Shown here piece after piece: positions 23,383 through 34,291 of a DNA stretch of 64,000 nt; position 1 is the first letter of the stretch, and every line of letters begins with the position of its first letter. The position numbers were made by a program, and so were the translations under genes. The notes beneath the pieces are model-generated. The model was not told where the DNA came from. It was given only the letters and a program-made list of their open reading frames with translations, and did not search any database. Source of the stretch: Enoplolaimus lenunculus (lineage: Eukaryota > Nematoda > Enoplea > Enoplida > Thoracostomopsidae); contig JASANG010002241.1 of assembly GCA_030248215.1 (NCBI GenBank), forward strand, positions 332,944 through 396,943, read 5' to 3'.

Positions 23383-23665
23383 TAGGAGTTGAAACAGAGT
23401 GAGCGAAAGCTCGAAGCCAGAATTTCGGCTGAGCTTTGAAGAATTCGCGAACGAAGCGAGCGAGAAGCTATACATTGCTTGGTTATCAAATCCCTCTGTA
23501 ATAGTCTCAAAACATTTCTTTATTCAAGAAGGATGGGGTGTAACCACCATACCGAACACCCCGCGGTCTAACGCTTATGTGATTGTGAAGTTTTGCTCAA
23601 TTTTGATTAATATCTTTAGTTTTGAACTGGTTAGGTTGGAGAATTTGACTTCGATATCTAAACCT
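23383..23665. repeat. Dispersed repeat CTAGGAGTTGAAACAGA, copy 1
   Basis: About 280 bases that match 28182-28445 at roughly 75-80%, with shared landmarks GAAGAATTCGCGAACGAAGC, GGTGTAACCACCAT and TTTAGTTTTGA. A 105-residue frame runs through it, but the other copy does not keep that frame, so I treat it as non-coding. Confidence 0.65.
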
Positions 23666-24204
23666 CGGGCAACGTACAGCTCTGTGATGCAAATATTTAG
23701 TTCACTCCGACAGTAAAACAAATTTATGTTTGTAATTTCTGATTTACCTACGAACTTCTGATGGCATAGGACACGTACTATTATCCAGCTCTTGTTGCTT
23801 AATATTTGGATGGTTGCGTACAAGATATACGTTACATCGTCAATCCGACCCTTTCACAGGCTGCTTGTGCGGTTTAATATGTGTTTATCGCGGTGCTTTC
23901 TATAATTAAAACCTGTAAGCAGTAACCGTTTCAATAGATTGATCGAGTTTGACAAAGAAAACTACGGGAAAAGGTTTCACAACAGCTATGTATAGAGCTT
24001 ACAGTTTCACACATAGCTGAAGTGAAGCCAGGTGTAGTGTTACATGTTTTGTCTAAAGTACAAAAACGTTATTTATCTCCTGGAAAATATCCTGCAATGG
24101 ATCCAAATTGCAAACAAAATTTGTTAGCTTCCTACAGACTCGGTTGGCTACGCACTGCTGAAATGTCAGGAAGGTAATGACATTAGTAATATAATAAGAG
24201 TGAG

Positions 24205-24620
24205 AGTTTACCCGCGGGTAAACACGGGTCGAGTAAAAAATTTCAGCCTCGAGCATACCAGCGGGTTCGATTTGTATCGCGCGGGTGAAAAATTGACAGT
24301 TTTTACCCGCACCAAAACTTGGTGCATATCAACGCTATTAACCAAGCTAGACAGTGAGCGTTGAAAACGCAAAAGTTCTGTGCTTTATTTAGTTGCGTTT
24401 GAAATTTTGTTGTTTCTAGTAAGCATTCCAGTGTAAAATTCATTGTACCTATTAAACTCACCACTTCAGTATAGTGCAAATCGCCGACGATCTTTAAAAT
24501 ACTGGTTTAACTTTAGGCGCGGCTAAATGTGGGTCGTGGGTTGATATTTTTAACGTGGGTAGGCCCGCGGGGAAAAAATATTATTTGCGTGGTTAAAGTG
24601 AGGGTCCGGTAAAAATCAAT
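24205..24620. mobile_element. CGGGTAAA-word fold-back element
   Basis: GTTTACCCGCGGGTAAACACGG at the left and GTGGGTAGGCCCGCGGGG plus GGTTAAAGTGAGGGTCC at the right carry the same short motif in both directions. The core between is AT-rich. Its ends are less clear than in the two similar elements. Confidence 0.4.
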
Positions 24621-24811
24621 TACACCAGCGTTATTCCTAAAACATGGTGCACACAAAAATTTATGGTTTACGAAAACCCGACTTCGTTTTTAACTATGCG
24701 GACATTTCGGCAAAAACGAGAACTATGCCCGGTCCGGTAGCTAGCTAATGTTCATGTCCGTACATAGTTACCGCCGTACTCTATAGCGTCCGCGGAAAAC
24801 TGAAAATGGTG

Positions 24812-24964
24812 CGGCCTTTTAATGTGCAAGCCGAACCAGCGGTAACGTGGGTCTGACATAAGATTAGCACCAAGTTGCGTTTGGCTTACGCTCGCTTCGC
24901 TAGCGAGTATATTTACTGTATATATCTCGCAGCCTCCCGTCAAAATTTCTGGATCTTCCACTGT
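24812..24964. mobile_element. TGGCGGATCC fold-back family, reversed copy
   Basis: ATATATCTCGCAGCCTCCCG and CAAAATTTCTGGATCTTCCA are the complement of the left end of the copies at 4466 and 4993. The other end is worn. Confidence 0.45.
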
Positions 24965-26101
24965 TTTAAGATGCCGTGCGTTATTGAGTTTGCAGCTGTT
25001 GCGTGATTGTTACTTTTGTTCAAGTTCAATTATATTGAAAGTTTGAAATTGATAACAACTAAGAAGACCCAACGCAAAGCCTGCATTGTACGCAAAAACA
25101 TATGTCGCTATAAAATAGATCTTGCGTTTTCAACCGAAAAATTTAATTAACTTCCGTTTGACTTGGTTCGTGAAAGCTTTTTCAAACCTACACACTTGAA
25201 ACTTGTATTGAAAAATTAACGTAAAATAGAATAATGGAATAGTAACTTCTGCCATTTTATTTTCATTTTAAATATTTGTCACTCGGGAAAAGTTTTGTCA
25301 GCGTTTGAACAACATTACCAGCTTTTGTTCTGATTTGAAGTTTTTTCAAAACAAATATCTCAACGTCACGTTTGCTTGAAACAGCGCTATTATACAGGTT
25401 CTTGTACAGATGTTGTTGCACCCAGCGCCTCTAGATCTTGCACAATTCAGGATATGGATAGCCGGGATCACATTATTGAGGGATTGTGTGAGCTCTCTGA
25501 CCGAACAGGAATTTTGGGATAGGACCCGGAGCGAGAGGACGTGGTACTCTCGATAAAAACATTGATCAGCGGTTTGCCACGGATTTTACATAAACTAACA
25601 ATCGTGTTTAAACCATTTTGGGAATGCAGCAATTTTCTTGGACGTTGAGCCGGTTCTGGATTCTTTGGCTACTGGCACGCGCAATTACTATCTTATGTCT
25701 CAATTGTAGTAGTTATTTGGTTTCTGTTTGACAGAAAAGCTACAGAAAAACAAACGGTACATGGCAATAACTGTAGGAATTATGTTCAATTAATCAGTAG
25801 AAGTATATTAATTTGAACAGTTTTTGTGCTTGTTAAACCAAACCATCCATATGTTGTCAGTGCAAATTATTCGGAGTCAGGCTTCACATCTTTTGCGTCC
25901 AAGTATAATGTGTCTCTCCTTTAAGTGAATTCCAGGTTTTCAGTGTGGAAGAACCGGTCCGAGTTTCAATGAGCTTAGTGTCTTTTCCATTTTTCAAGCA
26001 TCTTCTCTATTTATACAGTCTTAGAACATTTATATACTTTCACAATACTTCCAGTGTGTGAAATTAAAAAATTGCTCATATATGATTCTTCCGTGTATAG
26101 C

Positions 26102-26462
26102 AGGGTACAACCGGAGATCTGCCACCGGATTCGGTTACGGCAAAAAATCGACCTCCGGCTCCGACTGCGGTAGAATTATCGCCGGAAGTTGTGAAAATTT
26201 CGGTAGCAAAATTCTGCGCAGTTTTACAAAATTATCTGTTTGGTGCGTTTCCTTCTAACATTTGGCACAATTTTGAAGAAAAAATTGCCTAGATTTGTGA
26301 AAAAGCAAACGATTTAACAACATATGACAGATATTTGCTAATCCTAATGGATTAACCATTATGTTATCTACCTACTTTTGCCTCAACCTCCGGCTTTACA
26401 TTCAGCTCCGGCTAGTTTTCTTAACCTCTGGCTCCGGTATTTTTCACCTCCAGTTATACCCC
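26102..26462. mobile_element. CTCCGG-word fold-back element
   Basis: Ends AGGGTACAACCGGAG and CTCCAGTTATACCCC are inverted. Arms hold repeated CCGGATTCGG / CTCCGGCTCCGG words (26107-26190 and 26385-26445). The frames that cross it are not genes. Its layout parallels the AACAGG element at 6202. Confidence 0.5.
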
Positions 26463-27384
26463 GAATTATATAGGTATGTACCCCTCACTTTTATTCTAAA
26501 CTTCACTGACGTCTTTCGAGCAACGATAACGCATTTTCAAATCAACCCCACCGGTTTGATAGCAAACTCGGTTTCACTAAAGCCGCTGTTTCTGCTTTCC
26601 TTTCACAATGACCATATGCAGGCGTACATGATCGTCACTAGAATTTTGGGGCTGGGGTAGATAAGCATTATTTTTAAGCAAAACATATAATAGTTAACAG
26701 TGTGACACCGTTAATCAATATTTTTACACTATATAAACTACATAGATAAAACAAAATTGTATAGGGAACCCAACAGGAGTACCATAGCTACACCCTATTG
26801 CGCGTAAGCTGCTGGCGTCCGTGCAAGCACATATGGTTTATTAGGTTATGCCGCCTGTCTTTTTTTTGCTTTTACTGTATAATACAAAAGTCTCTTGAGT
26901 TTTTGTATATGTATATTATAATACTTGATGTATTAAATGAACCAGCATAGAACCTACTGACATGAAAGTGCCAAACAAAACCAAGGCTTTATCTACTGGT
27001 TCGACTTAGGAAATTGGTTTTATAAATGCTGAGTAACGATGAACTGAAAGGGTTTTTTGGCTATTTTTGTATTTAGTTTACGTCACTTTCTATAATAATG
27101 TTGCTACGCTTGAAATGGTGTCAAAAAGTAATAGCTGATCTGCAAATTTTGAACGATGGCTGCGCGGAGGAAACATGAAGCGAGCGAGAAGCCAAACACA
27201 ATTTTAATACTGCACCAATTGCAAAATTTGGTGTTGGACAATTTTGATGGTTGGACTTGAGTGCCGCTCCCCTACAATCTGCCTGTGTCAGAGGAGTTTT
27301 CTCGAGGTTTGACTTGTTTTAATTCGATCGCTACCTGGAAGGTAAAAGGCTTATTCCTTCGAATAGCTCAATTTAAGGTTAGGG

Positions 27385-27550
27385 ACTGAACGTTTTTCTG
27401 TGGGATTAAAATAGAGTAAAGCTTAAATTTTACACAAATTTTTTGCTTAGGTTTAAGCTTAGACTATGGTATAAGCGAATTCTTACGCATAGGCTTATGC
27501 CTAGGCTAAGAAATATGCTTATAGTGCGGTTCCGACCCTATATTGGCCAT
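27385..27550. mobile_element. TTAGGC-core short element, CTGTGGGACTG subtype
   Basis: Starts near GACTGAACGTTTTTCTGTGG and AATAGAGTAAAGCTTAAATT, has a degenerate core, and ends AAATATGCTTATAGTGCGGT with CCGACCCT. Confidence 0.6.
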
Positions 27551-28181
27551 ACAAACGCACAAGCTAAAGATCTTTAAGCGAACGTTCTATTTGATGCTTT
27601 ATCTATATTATTAAACCTGAAACGCCTTACATACGTAGTTTGGGAAGCGTTCCAGCAAATTCACATCTTTATATACCGTATGCAAATTAAATATAAGTTT
27701 TCATACATACAAATTGTTGTTTTGATTTTCTTAGTAAGAACATTGTTCTTTAAGTAGATGTTTATGTTTTGTTCTATTAATAGACAAATGCGTTTCAACT
27801 TGCGAAGTGTATTTTTCACTACAGAGGAACATCCTGGATTCCATCTTTCCTCAGCCAGGAATGCATCCAGTAGTACCGAGAGCCAAGTACCCCTATCTCC
27901 CTGAGGCGACGTCTGGCAGCGCTAGAAGGCCTCACTTCGAGTAAACTCAGTAAATGCTTTGGTCAGATTCGCAGAAAAATAGTCTAAATTTTGACCATTT
28001 TAAAACTTTTCGACACGCAAGTTAATAGATTAATAGTTGAATAACTTATAACAGGACCCCGGCGAACGACACGAAGGTCTCGGTGAAAGACAAGAGGCTT
28101 GGTGGATCACATGGGACCCTAATGAAATAATTTTAAATCTCAATGAATCTTTTGAGACCTGGCTATAGTCCGCACGGCGTT

Positions 28182-28445
28182 CTAGGAGTTGAAACAGAAT
28201 GGCTGAAGGCTCAAAGCCAGAACTTAAACAGAAGTTTGAAGAATTCGCGAGCGAAGCGGGAGAGAAGCAATACATTGTTAATCCTTTTGTAACAGTCTAA
28301 ACATTTCCATATTCATGTAGCGCAGGGTGTAAACCGCCATGCCGAACAGCCCCTGGTCTTGGGGTTATGTAGAAGAAGCTTTGCACAATTTTTATTACTA
28401 TGTTTAGTTTTGAGCTATTTAGGTTGCGGAATTTAACTTTGATGT
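28182..28445. repeat. Dispersed repeat CTAGGAGTTGAAACAGA, copy 2
   Basis: Pairs with 23383-23665. A further fragment of the GATCGAAGCGAGCGAAAAGC part lies at 28500-28530 and another near 27170. Confidence 0.65.
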
Positions 28446-28894
28446 CTTCCTTTGAACAACCCGCAGGCAAAATTTTATGAAAATAGATCAGCGAAAAACA
28501 TCGCGATCGAAGCGAGCGAAAAGCCATACGTAATTTTTGTATCTAATATGAATTATGACGCAAGTACTGATTCCGATTGGGGGGCCGCGGCTCCCCCGGC
28601 CCCCCCTCTCGGTATGCCGGTAGATGAACGTGGAGTGTTACAGCCGCACGACGGATGAGACTCGCAGAGATGAAAGCGGGGTAGTCTGCGGCCGTTTCGC
28701 CCAACCAAAACCTACCAAGGATTAGTTTTAGCCGCCCTGGTCTTCAGAGGTCCCCACAAATTAGCAGATAAACTAAACGTTAACATTTCAGCGACTTTTA
28801 TATTCGTCCACATGTTTATTTTATTTATATATATATTAATAGGATTGTGGTCATGTGTTAAAATTACAGACATGAATTGGTTCAAACAGCGACA

Positions 28895-29380
28895 TTAGGT
28901 GAATATTTTAAAAGAGTACATATTACATTGTATATTCAGTTTAGGTTGTAATTTTCTAATCAAAGTGGACTCCAGTATTTGGAGTGCAAAATTTGAAAGG
29001 TTTTGGTTAGCTCTGGGTTCGGAGTAGCCAATGATAGAAAAATTATCACTAGTGCATGGGTGTTTGGTTTCTTGGCAATGTGTTGATATTGCCGATTTTA
29101 ATTTTAGGCTGGATACTGTTGGAATATTGGTACGGTCCGAAATTTGTTGGTGTTCGCAAATGCGTTTAAGAAGTTGACGATTGGTAGCGCCAAAATAGTC
29201 CAACAAGCAGTTGGAACATTCAAAACGATAAACCACATTTGAGCGAAGCAGTGGGGGTATACGGTCCTTTGTTGGAAATAAGACCTTTAACTTAGAGCCG
29301 TTATAGAATACGATTCTGAGCTGTAAATTAAAAGTATTAAAATAGTTTTTAAAAATTCTACTGAGTTGCCTAAGATACAC
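28895..29380 (-). CDS. Inverted second copy of the GIY-YIG module
   Basis: This is the same module as the plus-strand copy at 30.6-31.1 kb, on the opposite strand (VYRFECSNC, DYFGATNRQLLKRICEH, ILESTLIRKL). Its first residues (about MYLRQLS) are read from the complement of the adjoining RT sequence and are not part of the module. The two modules differ at a few residues only, so the rearrangement is younger than most fold-back elements nearby. Confidence 0.8.
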   Translation of the reverse strand: MYLRQLSRIFKNYFNTFNLQLRIVFYNGSKLKVLFPTKDRIPPLLRSNVVYRFECSNCLLDYFGATNRQLLKRICEHQQISDRTNIPTVSSLKLKSAISTHCQETKHPCTSDNFSIIGYSEPRANQNLSNFALQILESTLIRKLQPKLNIQCNMYSFKIFT

Positions 29381-30604
29381 AAGGAGAACACACCCATGCG
29401 ACCTATTATGTCAGCAATAGGTTCGCCCTGCCATAAGTTGGCTCAATATCTTGATTCAATCCTCAAACCGTTAACCACCGGCATGTATACTGTGAGTTCA
29501 TCGTTTGGTTTCGTTAATGATGTTATAAAATTAAATGTGAAAAACTCCGTCATGGTCTCCTATGACGTTTGCTCTCTTTTTACGAATATACCAATCATAG
29601 ATACTCTCAGAATCATTTCTGATAGCATTACCAATAAAAAATTTACAACCCCCCTCCCCCTTGACCTATTGATTAAATCAATCAAACTTTGCACCCTACA
29701 TCTAAAATTTGTTTTTAACAACAAAATTTACGCCCAAATAGACGGGGTAGCAATGGGCTCCCCCTTAGGCCCTACCCTAGCCAATATTTTCATGGTTTGG
29801 TTAGAATCTGAGATCCTAAGCAAATGTCCCCCCGATTTCAAACCAAAATTTTATAAGAGGTATGTCTACGACACATTCGCTGTCTTCGACAACCTCTCAC
29901 AATCTGAAAAATTCCTTGAATATATCAATAAGTTTCACCAGAAAATTAAATTTACCAAAGAAATTGAGAATAATTTCTCAATATCTTTTCTTGACGTCAA
30001 AATAACTAGGGACCCGCAATCAGGCAAAATTTCAACTGGCATTTTCCGGAAATCGACATATTCCAACCAAATATTAAACTTCAATTCCTTCATGCCCTTA
30101 AAATATAGAGCAAACCTCATAGGATGCCTTTTATTTAGATGCTTTGCTATCTCGTCCAATTGGGATAACATTGATAATGAAATAAAATTTTTAAAATCAT
30201 TGTTTATTACAAACAATTTCCCAATTAAGATCATCAACCGGTGCTTTAACCATTTTATGAATAAACGTTTCGGCAGTATGTCGCAACTAAATACACAAAA
30301 TGTTTTATTCGGACTCCATCCTGAAAATAACACCCAAATTGACGACCAACTGTTTTTTAATCACAATCCTGTGAGTACTTCAGACTCTAATTCTACTGAT
30401 CTTCTTCTTGACTCAACGAATAGTAATAATGCCAGGCAAGCGGATCAAGCGCTCATCAACTCCACAAATAGCAGTAGCACAACAGCTGACGGCTCTACAA
30501 CCACAACAACAACAACAACATCAGGAAATGGAGAGGTGAAAATTTTAACTCTTAAACTTCCCTTTTTCGGAACTCATAGTTATATTAAAAAAACAACCCA
30601 GTAG
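29366..30604 (+). CDS. Penelope-like reverse transcriptase core
   Basis: The open frame carries the PLE RT signature in order: LPKIHK at its start with MRPIMS close behind, motif A (VSYDVCSLFTNIP, about residues 63-75), motif B (GVAMGSPLGPTLANIF, about 127-142), motif C near 167 (YKRYVYDTFAVF, where the family usually has a YxDD box), then FLDVKITRD and a thumb region with the family's FRKSTYSNQ stretch. The tail after about residue 330 is Asn/Ser/Thr-rich with a (CAACAA) run, a low-complexity linker before the endonuclease. The listed start is only where the frame opens; the true N-terminus is missing. The departure in motif C suggests an inactive enzyme. Confidence 0.85.
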   Translation: MPKIHKENTPMRPIMSAIGSPCHKLAQYLDSILKPLTTGMYTVSSSFGFVNDVIKLNVKNSVMVSYDVCSLFTNIPIIDTLRIISDSITNKKFTTPLPLDLLIKSIKLCTLHLKFVFNNKIYAQIDGVAMGSPLGPTLANIFMVWLESEILSKCPPDFKPKFYKRYVYDTFAVFDNLSQSEKFLEYINKFHQKIKFTKEIENNFSISFLDVKITRDPQSGKISTGIFRKSTYSNQILNFNSFMPLKYRANLIGCLLFRCFAISSNWDNIDNEIKFLKSLFITNNFPIKIINRCFNHFMNKRFGSMSQLNTQNVLFGLHPENNTQIDDQLFFNHNPVSTSDSNSTDLLLDSTNSNNARQADQALINSTNSSSTTADGSTTTTTTTTSGNGEVKILTLKLPFFGTHSYIKKTTQ

Positions 30605-30725
30605 AATTTTTAAAAACTATTTTAATACTTTTAATTTACAGCTCAGAATCGTATTCTATAACGGCTGTAAGTTAAAGTTCTTATTTCCAACAAAGGACCG
30701 TATACCCCCACTGCTTCGCTCAAAT

Positions 30726-31067
30726 GTGGTTTATCGTTTTGAATGTTCCACCTGCTTGTTGGACTATTTTGGCGCTATCAATCGTCAACTTCTTAAACGC
30801 ATTTGCGAACACCAACAAATTTCGGACCGTACCAATATTCCAACAGTATCCAGCCTAAAATTAAAATCGGCAATATCAACACATTGCCAAGAAACCAAAC
30901 ACCCATGCACTAGTGATAATTTTTCTATCATTGGCTACTCTGAACCCAGAGCTAACCAAAACCTTTCAAATATTGCACTCCAAATACTGGAGTCCACTTT
31001 GATTAGAAAATTACAACCTAAACTGAATATACAATGTAATATGTACTCTTTTAAAATATTCACCTAA
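30726..31067 (+). CDS. GIY-YIG endonuclease module of the Penelope-like element
   Basis: It shows VYRFECSTC (GIY half with the PLE Cys pair), then DYFGAINRQLLKRICEH (YIG half with the conserved Arg and His), then THCQETKHPC and a final helix with ILESTLIRKL holding the catalytic Glu. That is the usual CCHH-containing GIY-YIG nuclease of Penelope-like elements. The likeness continues upstream to about 30603. It lies in a different frame from the RT in this copy. Confidence 0.82.
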   Translation: MVYRFECSTCLLDYFGAINRQLLKRICEHQQISDRTNIPTVSSLKLKSAISTHCQETKHPCTSDNFSIIGYSEPRANQNLSNIALQILESTLIRKLQPKLNIQCNMYSFKIFT

Positions 31068-31967
31068 TGTCGCTGTTTGAACCAATTCATGTCTGTAATT
31101 TTAACACATGACCACAATCCTATTAATATATTTTAATTTGTTATATATATATATATATTTGACGCAAGTTATTCTCGAAGAGCTTTAATTTAACACAAGG
31201 ATTACTTATCAAAGTGAATTTATCTACTTAAAGCTGAAAGAAGTTATGTCCTCAATCCTATTTTGAAAAGTTGTTGCTCAAGTTTCAAAGCTCGAACAAC
31301 TGACAAGTCTTGATTAAAAACAAACACTTTTAAACATATAAAAAAACCAGTATACCCACTTGGAGAGTTGCACATGTGTGCAACTACGGATTGCCCGCTT
31401 TCAGAATGTTATACTCTTTCATCATAAACCTCTGTCAATTAAATTTCTTGCGCTCTACGCCTGCTGTAAATGGTCGTCATACGTCTCAATTAATTGTTAT
31501 TTATTTGTTTGGTTTAGACCGTTTTAATTAATTAAACGTGAACGAAGAACACGTTGTAGATTCCGTTATTTGAAATTGTTCTAAAATTTGTTTGAAAGCA
31601 TACTCATTCCATATACGGACATTTTTGGATGGGTTTTTAAGCAAATTGAACCGCTGGTTGTAATTGTAAAATACTGTTGCACGCCCCATAGCCAGTTCAC
31701 CGTGCTAAAGGCGGTCAATATATTGTCAGACGATAAACTACTGTAGATTCGTTCTTGTTGGCAGTGGATGTAGAAGCAAATAGTCCGTATATACAACTAC
31801 AGAATGCTTTTTTGCGTTTTCTTGCTAATTTAATGGCATGTCAGAAAAAATTAGAACGCTTCAACGCATAATTATATGTGAATTGTAATGCTGATTTTAT
31901 ATGGTCTTTGTTGAACTCATTTTCTAACAATTTCAACGGATAGTTATGTCGACCAATGTATAGAACA

Positions 31968-32105
31968 GAACCGTAACAGTAGTATAGGAATACTTTCCTA
32001 AGTCTAAGCCTAAGCCTAAGTGTAAGAATGAGCTTACACCTATAAGCATAAGCGTAAGCAAAAAAAATTGTCTAAAGCTAAGCTTATTCTGTTACAGTAA
32101 ACCAT
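31968..32105. mobile_element. TTAGGC-core short element (CCTAAG orientation)
   Basis: ACCGTAACAGTAGTATAGGA, then CCTAAGTCTAAGCCTAAGCC, a second CATAAGCGTAAGC run, then GCTTATTCTGTTACAGT. The outer ends are worn. Confidence 0.6.
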
Positions 32106-32949
32106 CAGGTTAGTATACATTTTGAAGCTTGAATGTGCCATAGTTTCGTCTCGCCAGAAAAGTTGTAGATTAATATACCTTAATATCATGCTCCTTGTAT
32201 TCACCCCTGACTGCTATGTGATAAGATTATAAGGTGTTTTGCATTCTGATTGAGTATCAAATCACTGATAGCTTAGTTACAAGCTGTATCTTTGTTTCAT
32301 ATAATAATTCTTAAAGTAAGTTTTATTCAAATGAGTTTCAGCTAATCAAAACAACAGATTAATGTCAGCAGGCGCTGTTGCCCGAAATTGAAGTTGCCTT
32401 TGCGATTATATTTAAATAACGTTTATTTTTAAACCTCTGTTATTCGGATCGCGCAGCTTTCAGTTACTTCAATCAGATTCTCACTTAGGTTTAGTACGCT
32501 TCAGCAGTATACTTTTAAGAGTAAGTGTAGATTGGTCCATCATGATTCCACGAAATCAGACACCACGCTGTAGGTTGAAGCTAAAGTAATCGCAGCGCAA
32601 TCAGCATTCAAACACGAGCCCAGGTTGTACCAGGATTTCGTTGGGGATGGTCAGCGCGGGATTAAAGGGGGAAAGGCACCGAAAATCGACGATATGTTTC
32701 AATAGATAACAAGCCATTAGAAAATTGTTTGCGGACCACGAAATTATAGAGCTGTGAAACATCGTATTGGGGACCCCTCCTGAACCTGTTTAAATATGCA
32801 TTAATAGATATCCCGACAAACTGCTTAAATTTTGAGAAAAATTTACGCACATGGCAAACAAAAACGTTTCTGAGCAAGTAAATTCCACCCGAAAGAAAGA
32901 ATATAATTACGATAGATGTTGGGTCAGACTAAACATGGAGTGAACTCAA

Positions 32950-33045
32950 AATATATACAATCCGAAACCGAATAACATGGTTACCCTCTGGAGGCGAAAG
33001 TTAAATATCAGTGCTCTCCTGTCATTCAGTTAACTACAGTAGGAC
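32950..33045. mobile_element. Decayed GACCCGAATAAG-type fragment
   Basis: CCGAAACCGAATAACATGG, ACCCTCTGGAGGCG and AAATATCAGTGCTCTC correspond to the right third of the family seen at 46300-46387. The left part is absent. Confidence 0.5.
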
Positions 33046-33346
33046 TTAGAATCTTTACCGGAGATTCGGACAATTTCGGTGATAAATTTTTTCGTATTAT
33101 AAACGTTCTGTTTGTCTGTGAGTACATTTGTATTTTTTGAGGCAGTGTTGAAAGCGTTAATTGCCGAGAATTGCCAAAAACACAGCTTAAAACTAAATTT
33201 TTATCAACAATTGACAGCTTGTCGTTGAATTCAGAAAATGCAACGTCATTTTTAGTGCTTAAATTTCGTTTCGTTGGAATTTGTTGATCTTCGGTTTCAG
33301 CCCCTTCCAGCGAACATTTTTTATCTTCGGGTGAAACCTGGTACAA
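33026..33346 (-). CDS. Possible exon on the minus strand, unknown
   Basis: A 106-residue hydrophilic frame that opens after TTGTACCAG (possible acceptor) and reads ...SPEDKKCSLEGAETEDQQ..., rich in Lys, Ser and Asn. Codon composition looks more protein-like than most frames here, but there is no ATG, no domain and no partner exon. Its 3' end overlaps a decayed GACCCGAATAAG-type repeat fragment. Confidence 0.18.
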   Translation of the reverse strand: MYQVSPEDKKCSLEGAETEDQQIPTKRNLSTKNDVAFSEFNDKLSIVDKNLVLSCVFGNSRQLTLSTLPQKIQMYSQTNRTFIIRKNLSPKLSESPVKILSPTVVN

Positions 33347-33729
33347 GTCAACAACTACATTTAGTGATGATATTTTGGTTACCAGTGACGCATCATACCG
33401 GAAGCACTGTCAATTAGCGTAAAAAGCAAACCAGTGAAAACAGATTGCTTCTTGAAATTTGAGAAGCTCCACTGTTTGGCTTTGACTGGTAGAAACTTTA
33501 TTTTAGAATTTTTAGAGGGGGTACTTTAGGACAACGCACTTCGAGTCTTTAGGCAAGCGACTTCTTCTCCAGGTCTGCCCAGTTTCAATAGCCAAATGAT
33601 AGATAAATTGTGGTTTTATGGATATTTTACCAAATAAACTTCCGCATAAAGAATTGGCCATTGCCACATTCAATGTTTATCACTTACTGAGCCACAAAAT
33701 GAAGCCATGGTTATAGAATTCGATGTAAA

Positions 33730-33930
33730 TGTTACTTTAAGAAGCGAACCATTTTTTCGGAGCAGTATACTAGAGTAAGATTAAACCTTAGACTATTTTT
33801 TGTTTGCTACAGCTTAGGCTTATTCTTAAGTTCAGTTGTATGCTTATCGTTAAGCTAAGATTTAGGCTTATGCTTAGGCTTAGGCTTAGGCCAAGAAATA
33901 TGCGTATACTGCTGTTTGCCCCTCAAAGTA
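33730..33930. mobile_element. TTAGGC-core short element
   Basis: Starts GTTACTTTAAGAAGCGAACC, and the core includes three perfect TTAGGC units near 33872-33890. It ends TGTTTGCCCCTCAAAGTA right against the CACTGCAAAA MITE. Confidence 0.68.
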
Positions 33931-34116
33931 CACTGCAAAAATGGTGAGTCAAATTGGCTGTCGCCGAAATATGCTCTACGGAACTACACAAACTGAGTCA
34001 AATTCGACTCTGCCAAAGCCAAATGTGCGACCCAGTGACTCGAATTTGATTCAGTTTGTGTAGTCACGTAGAGCCTATTTCTGAGAGAGTCAATTCGACT
34101 CATCACTTTTGCAGCG
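33931..34116. mobile_element. CACTGCAAAA-type MITE, copy 2
   Basis: Same family as 11082-11291, 186 bases, roughly 80% alike. It abuts the end of a TTAGGC-core element (33730-33930), so one landed at the edge of the other. Confidence 0.78.
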
Positions 34117-34291
34117 TAGTGTTGACCGAATTCTATATGTTTGAGCGGTTACGACTGCTATAGACACAAATTTAGTAGCGTTTTTTTGCTCAAAAGTAGA
34201 AATGGCAGTCAATGTTTTTGAGTTACCTCGAAGTCATACATTAAATCTGAACATTCCAAATTAGTAGCGAATTATTTTCATTTTTGGCGGA

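Larger units (their letters stand above)
20739..28832. other. Gene-free region between the chitin-binding gene and the retroelement
   Basis: No supported exon. It contains the TTAGGC-core, CGGGT, CTCCGG and CTAGGAGTTG repeats listed separately, and otherwise AT-rich sequence. GCGAGCGAAGCGAG words recur (23450, 24890, 27175, 28250, 28515) and seem to belong to several repeat families. Confidence 0.6.
28833..31130 (+). mobile_element. Penelope-like retroelement, 5'-truncated, with inverted flanking copies
   Basis: The order is an inverted GIY-YIG module (28833-29363, minus), the reverse transcriptase core (29366-30604, plus) and a GIY-YIG module in normal order (30599-31130, plus). The two outer blocks of about 531 bases are inverted copies of one another with a few percent difference, including non-coding 3' sequence and the ends near TATTAATA. 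Penelope-like elements join an RT to a GIY-YIG endonuclease and often insert with partial inverted or tandem copies. This element has no capsid or envelope. The RT starts at its PKIHK box, so the N-terminal part is absent. The left module breaks into RT sequence exactly at that point, which marks the fusion. The copy is probably dead. Confidence 0.88.
31131..34291. other. Gene-poor region upstream of the orphan gene
   Basis: Apart from two TTAGGC-core elements, a MITE, one repeat fragment and one doubtful minus-strand frame, I see nothing recognisable. A TATATATA run lies at 31143-31160. Confidence 0.55.

Noticed and set aside
23399-23716. 105-residue frame starting SESSKPEFR...
   Set aside because: It lies in a dispersed repeat, and the second copy at 28.2 kb does not keep the frame.
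29935-30333. 132-residue minus-strand frame inside the retroelement
   Set aside because: It is a shadow of the reverse transcriptase on the plus strand.
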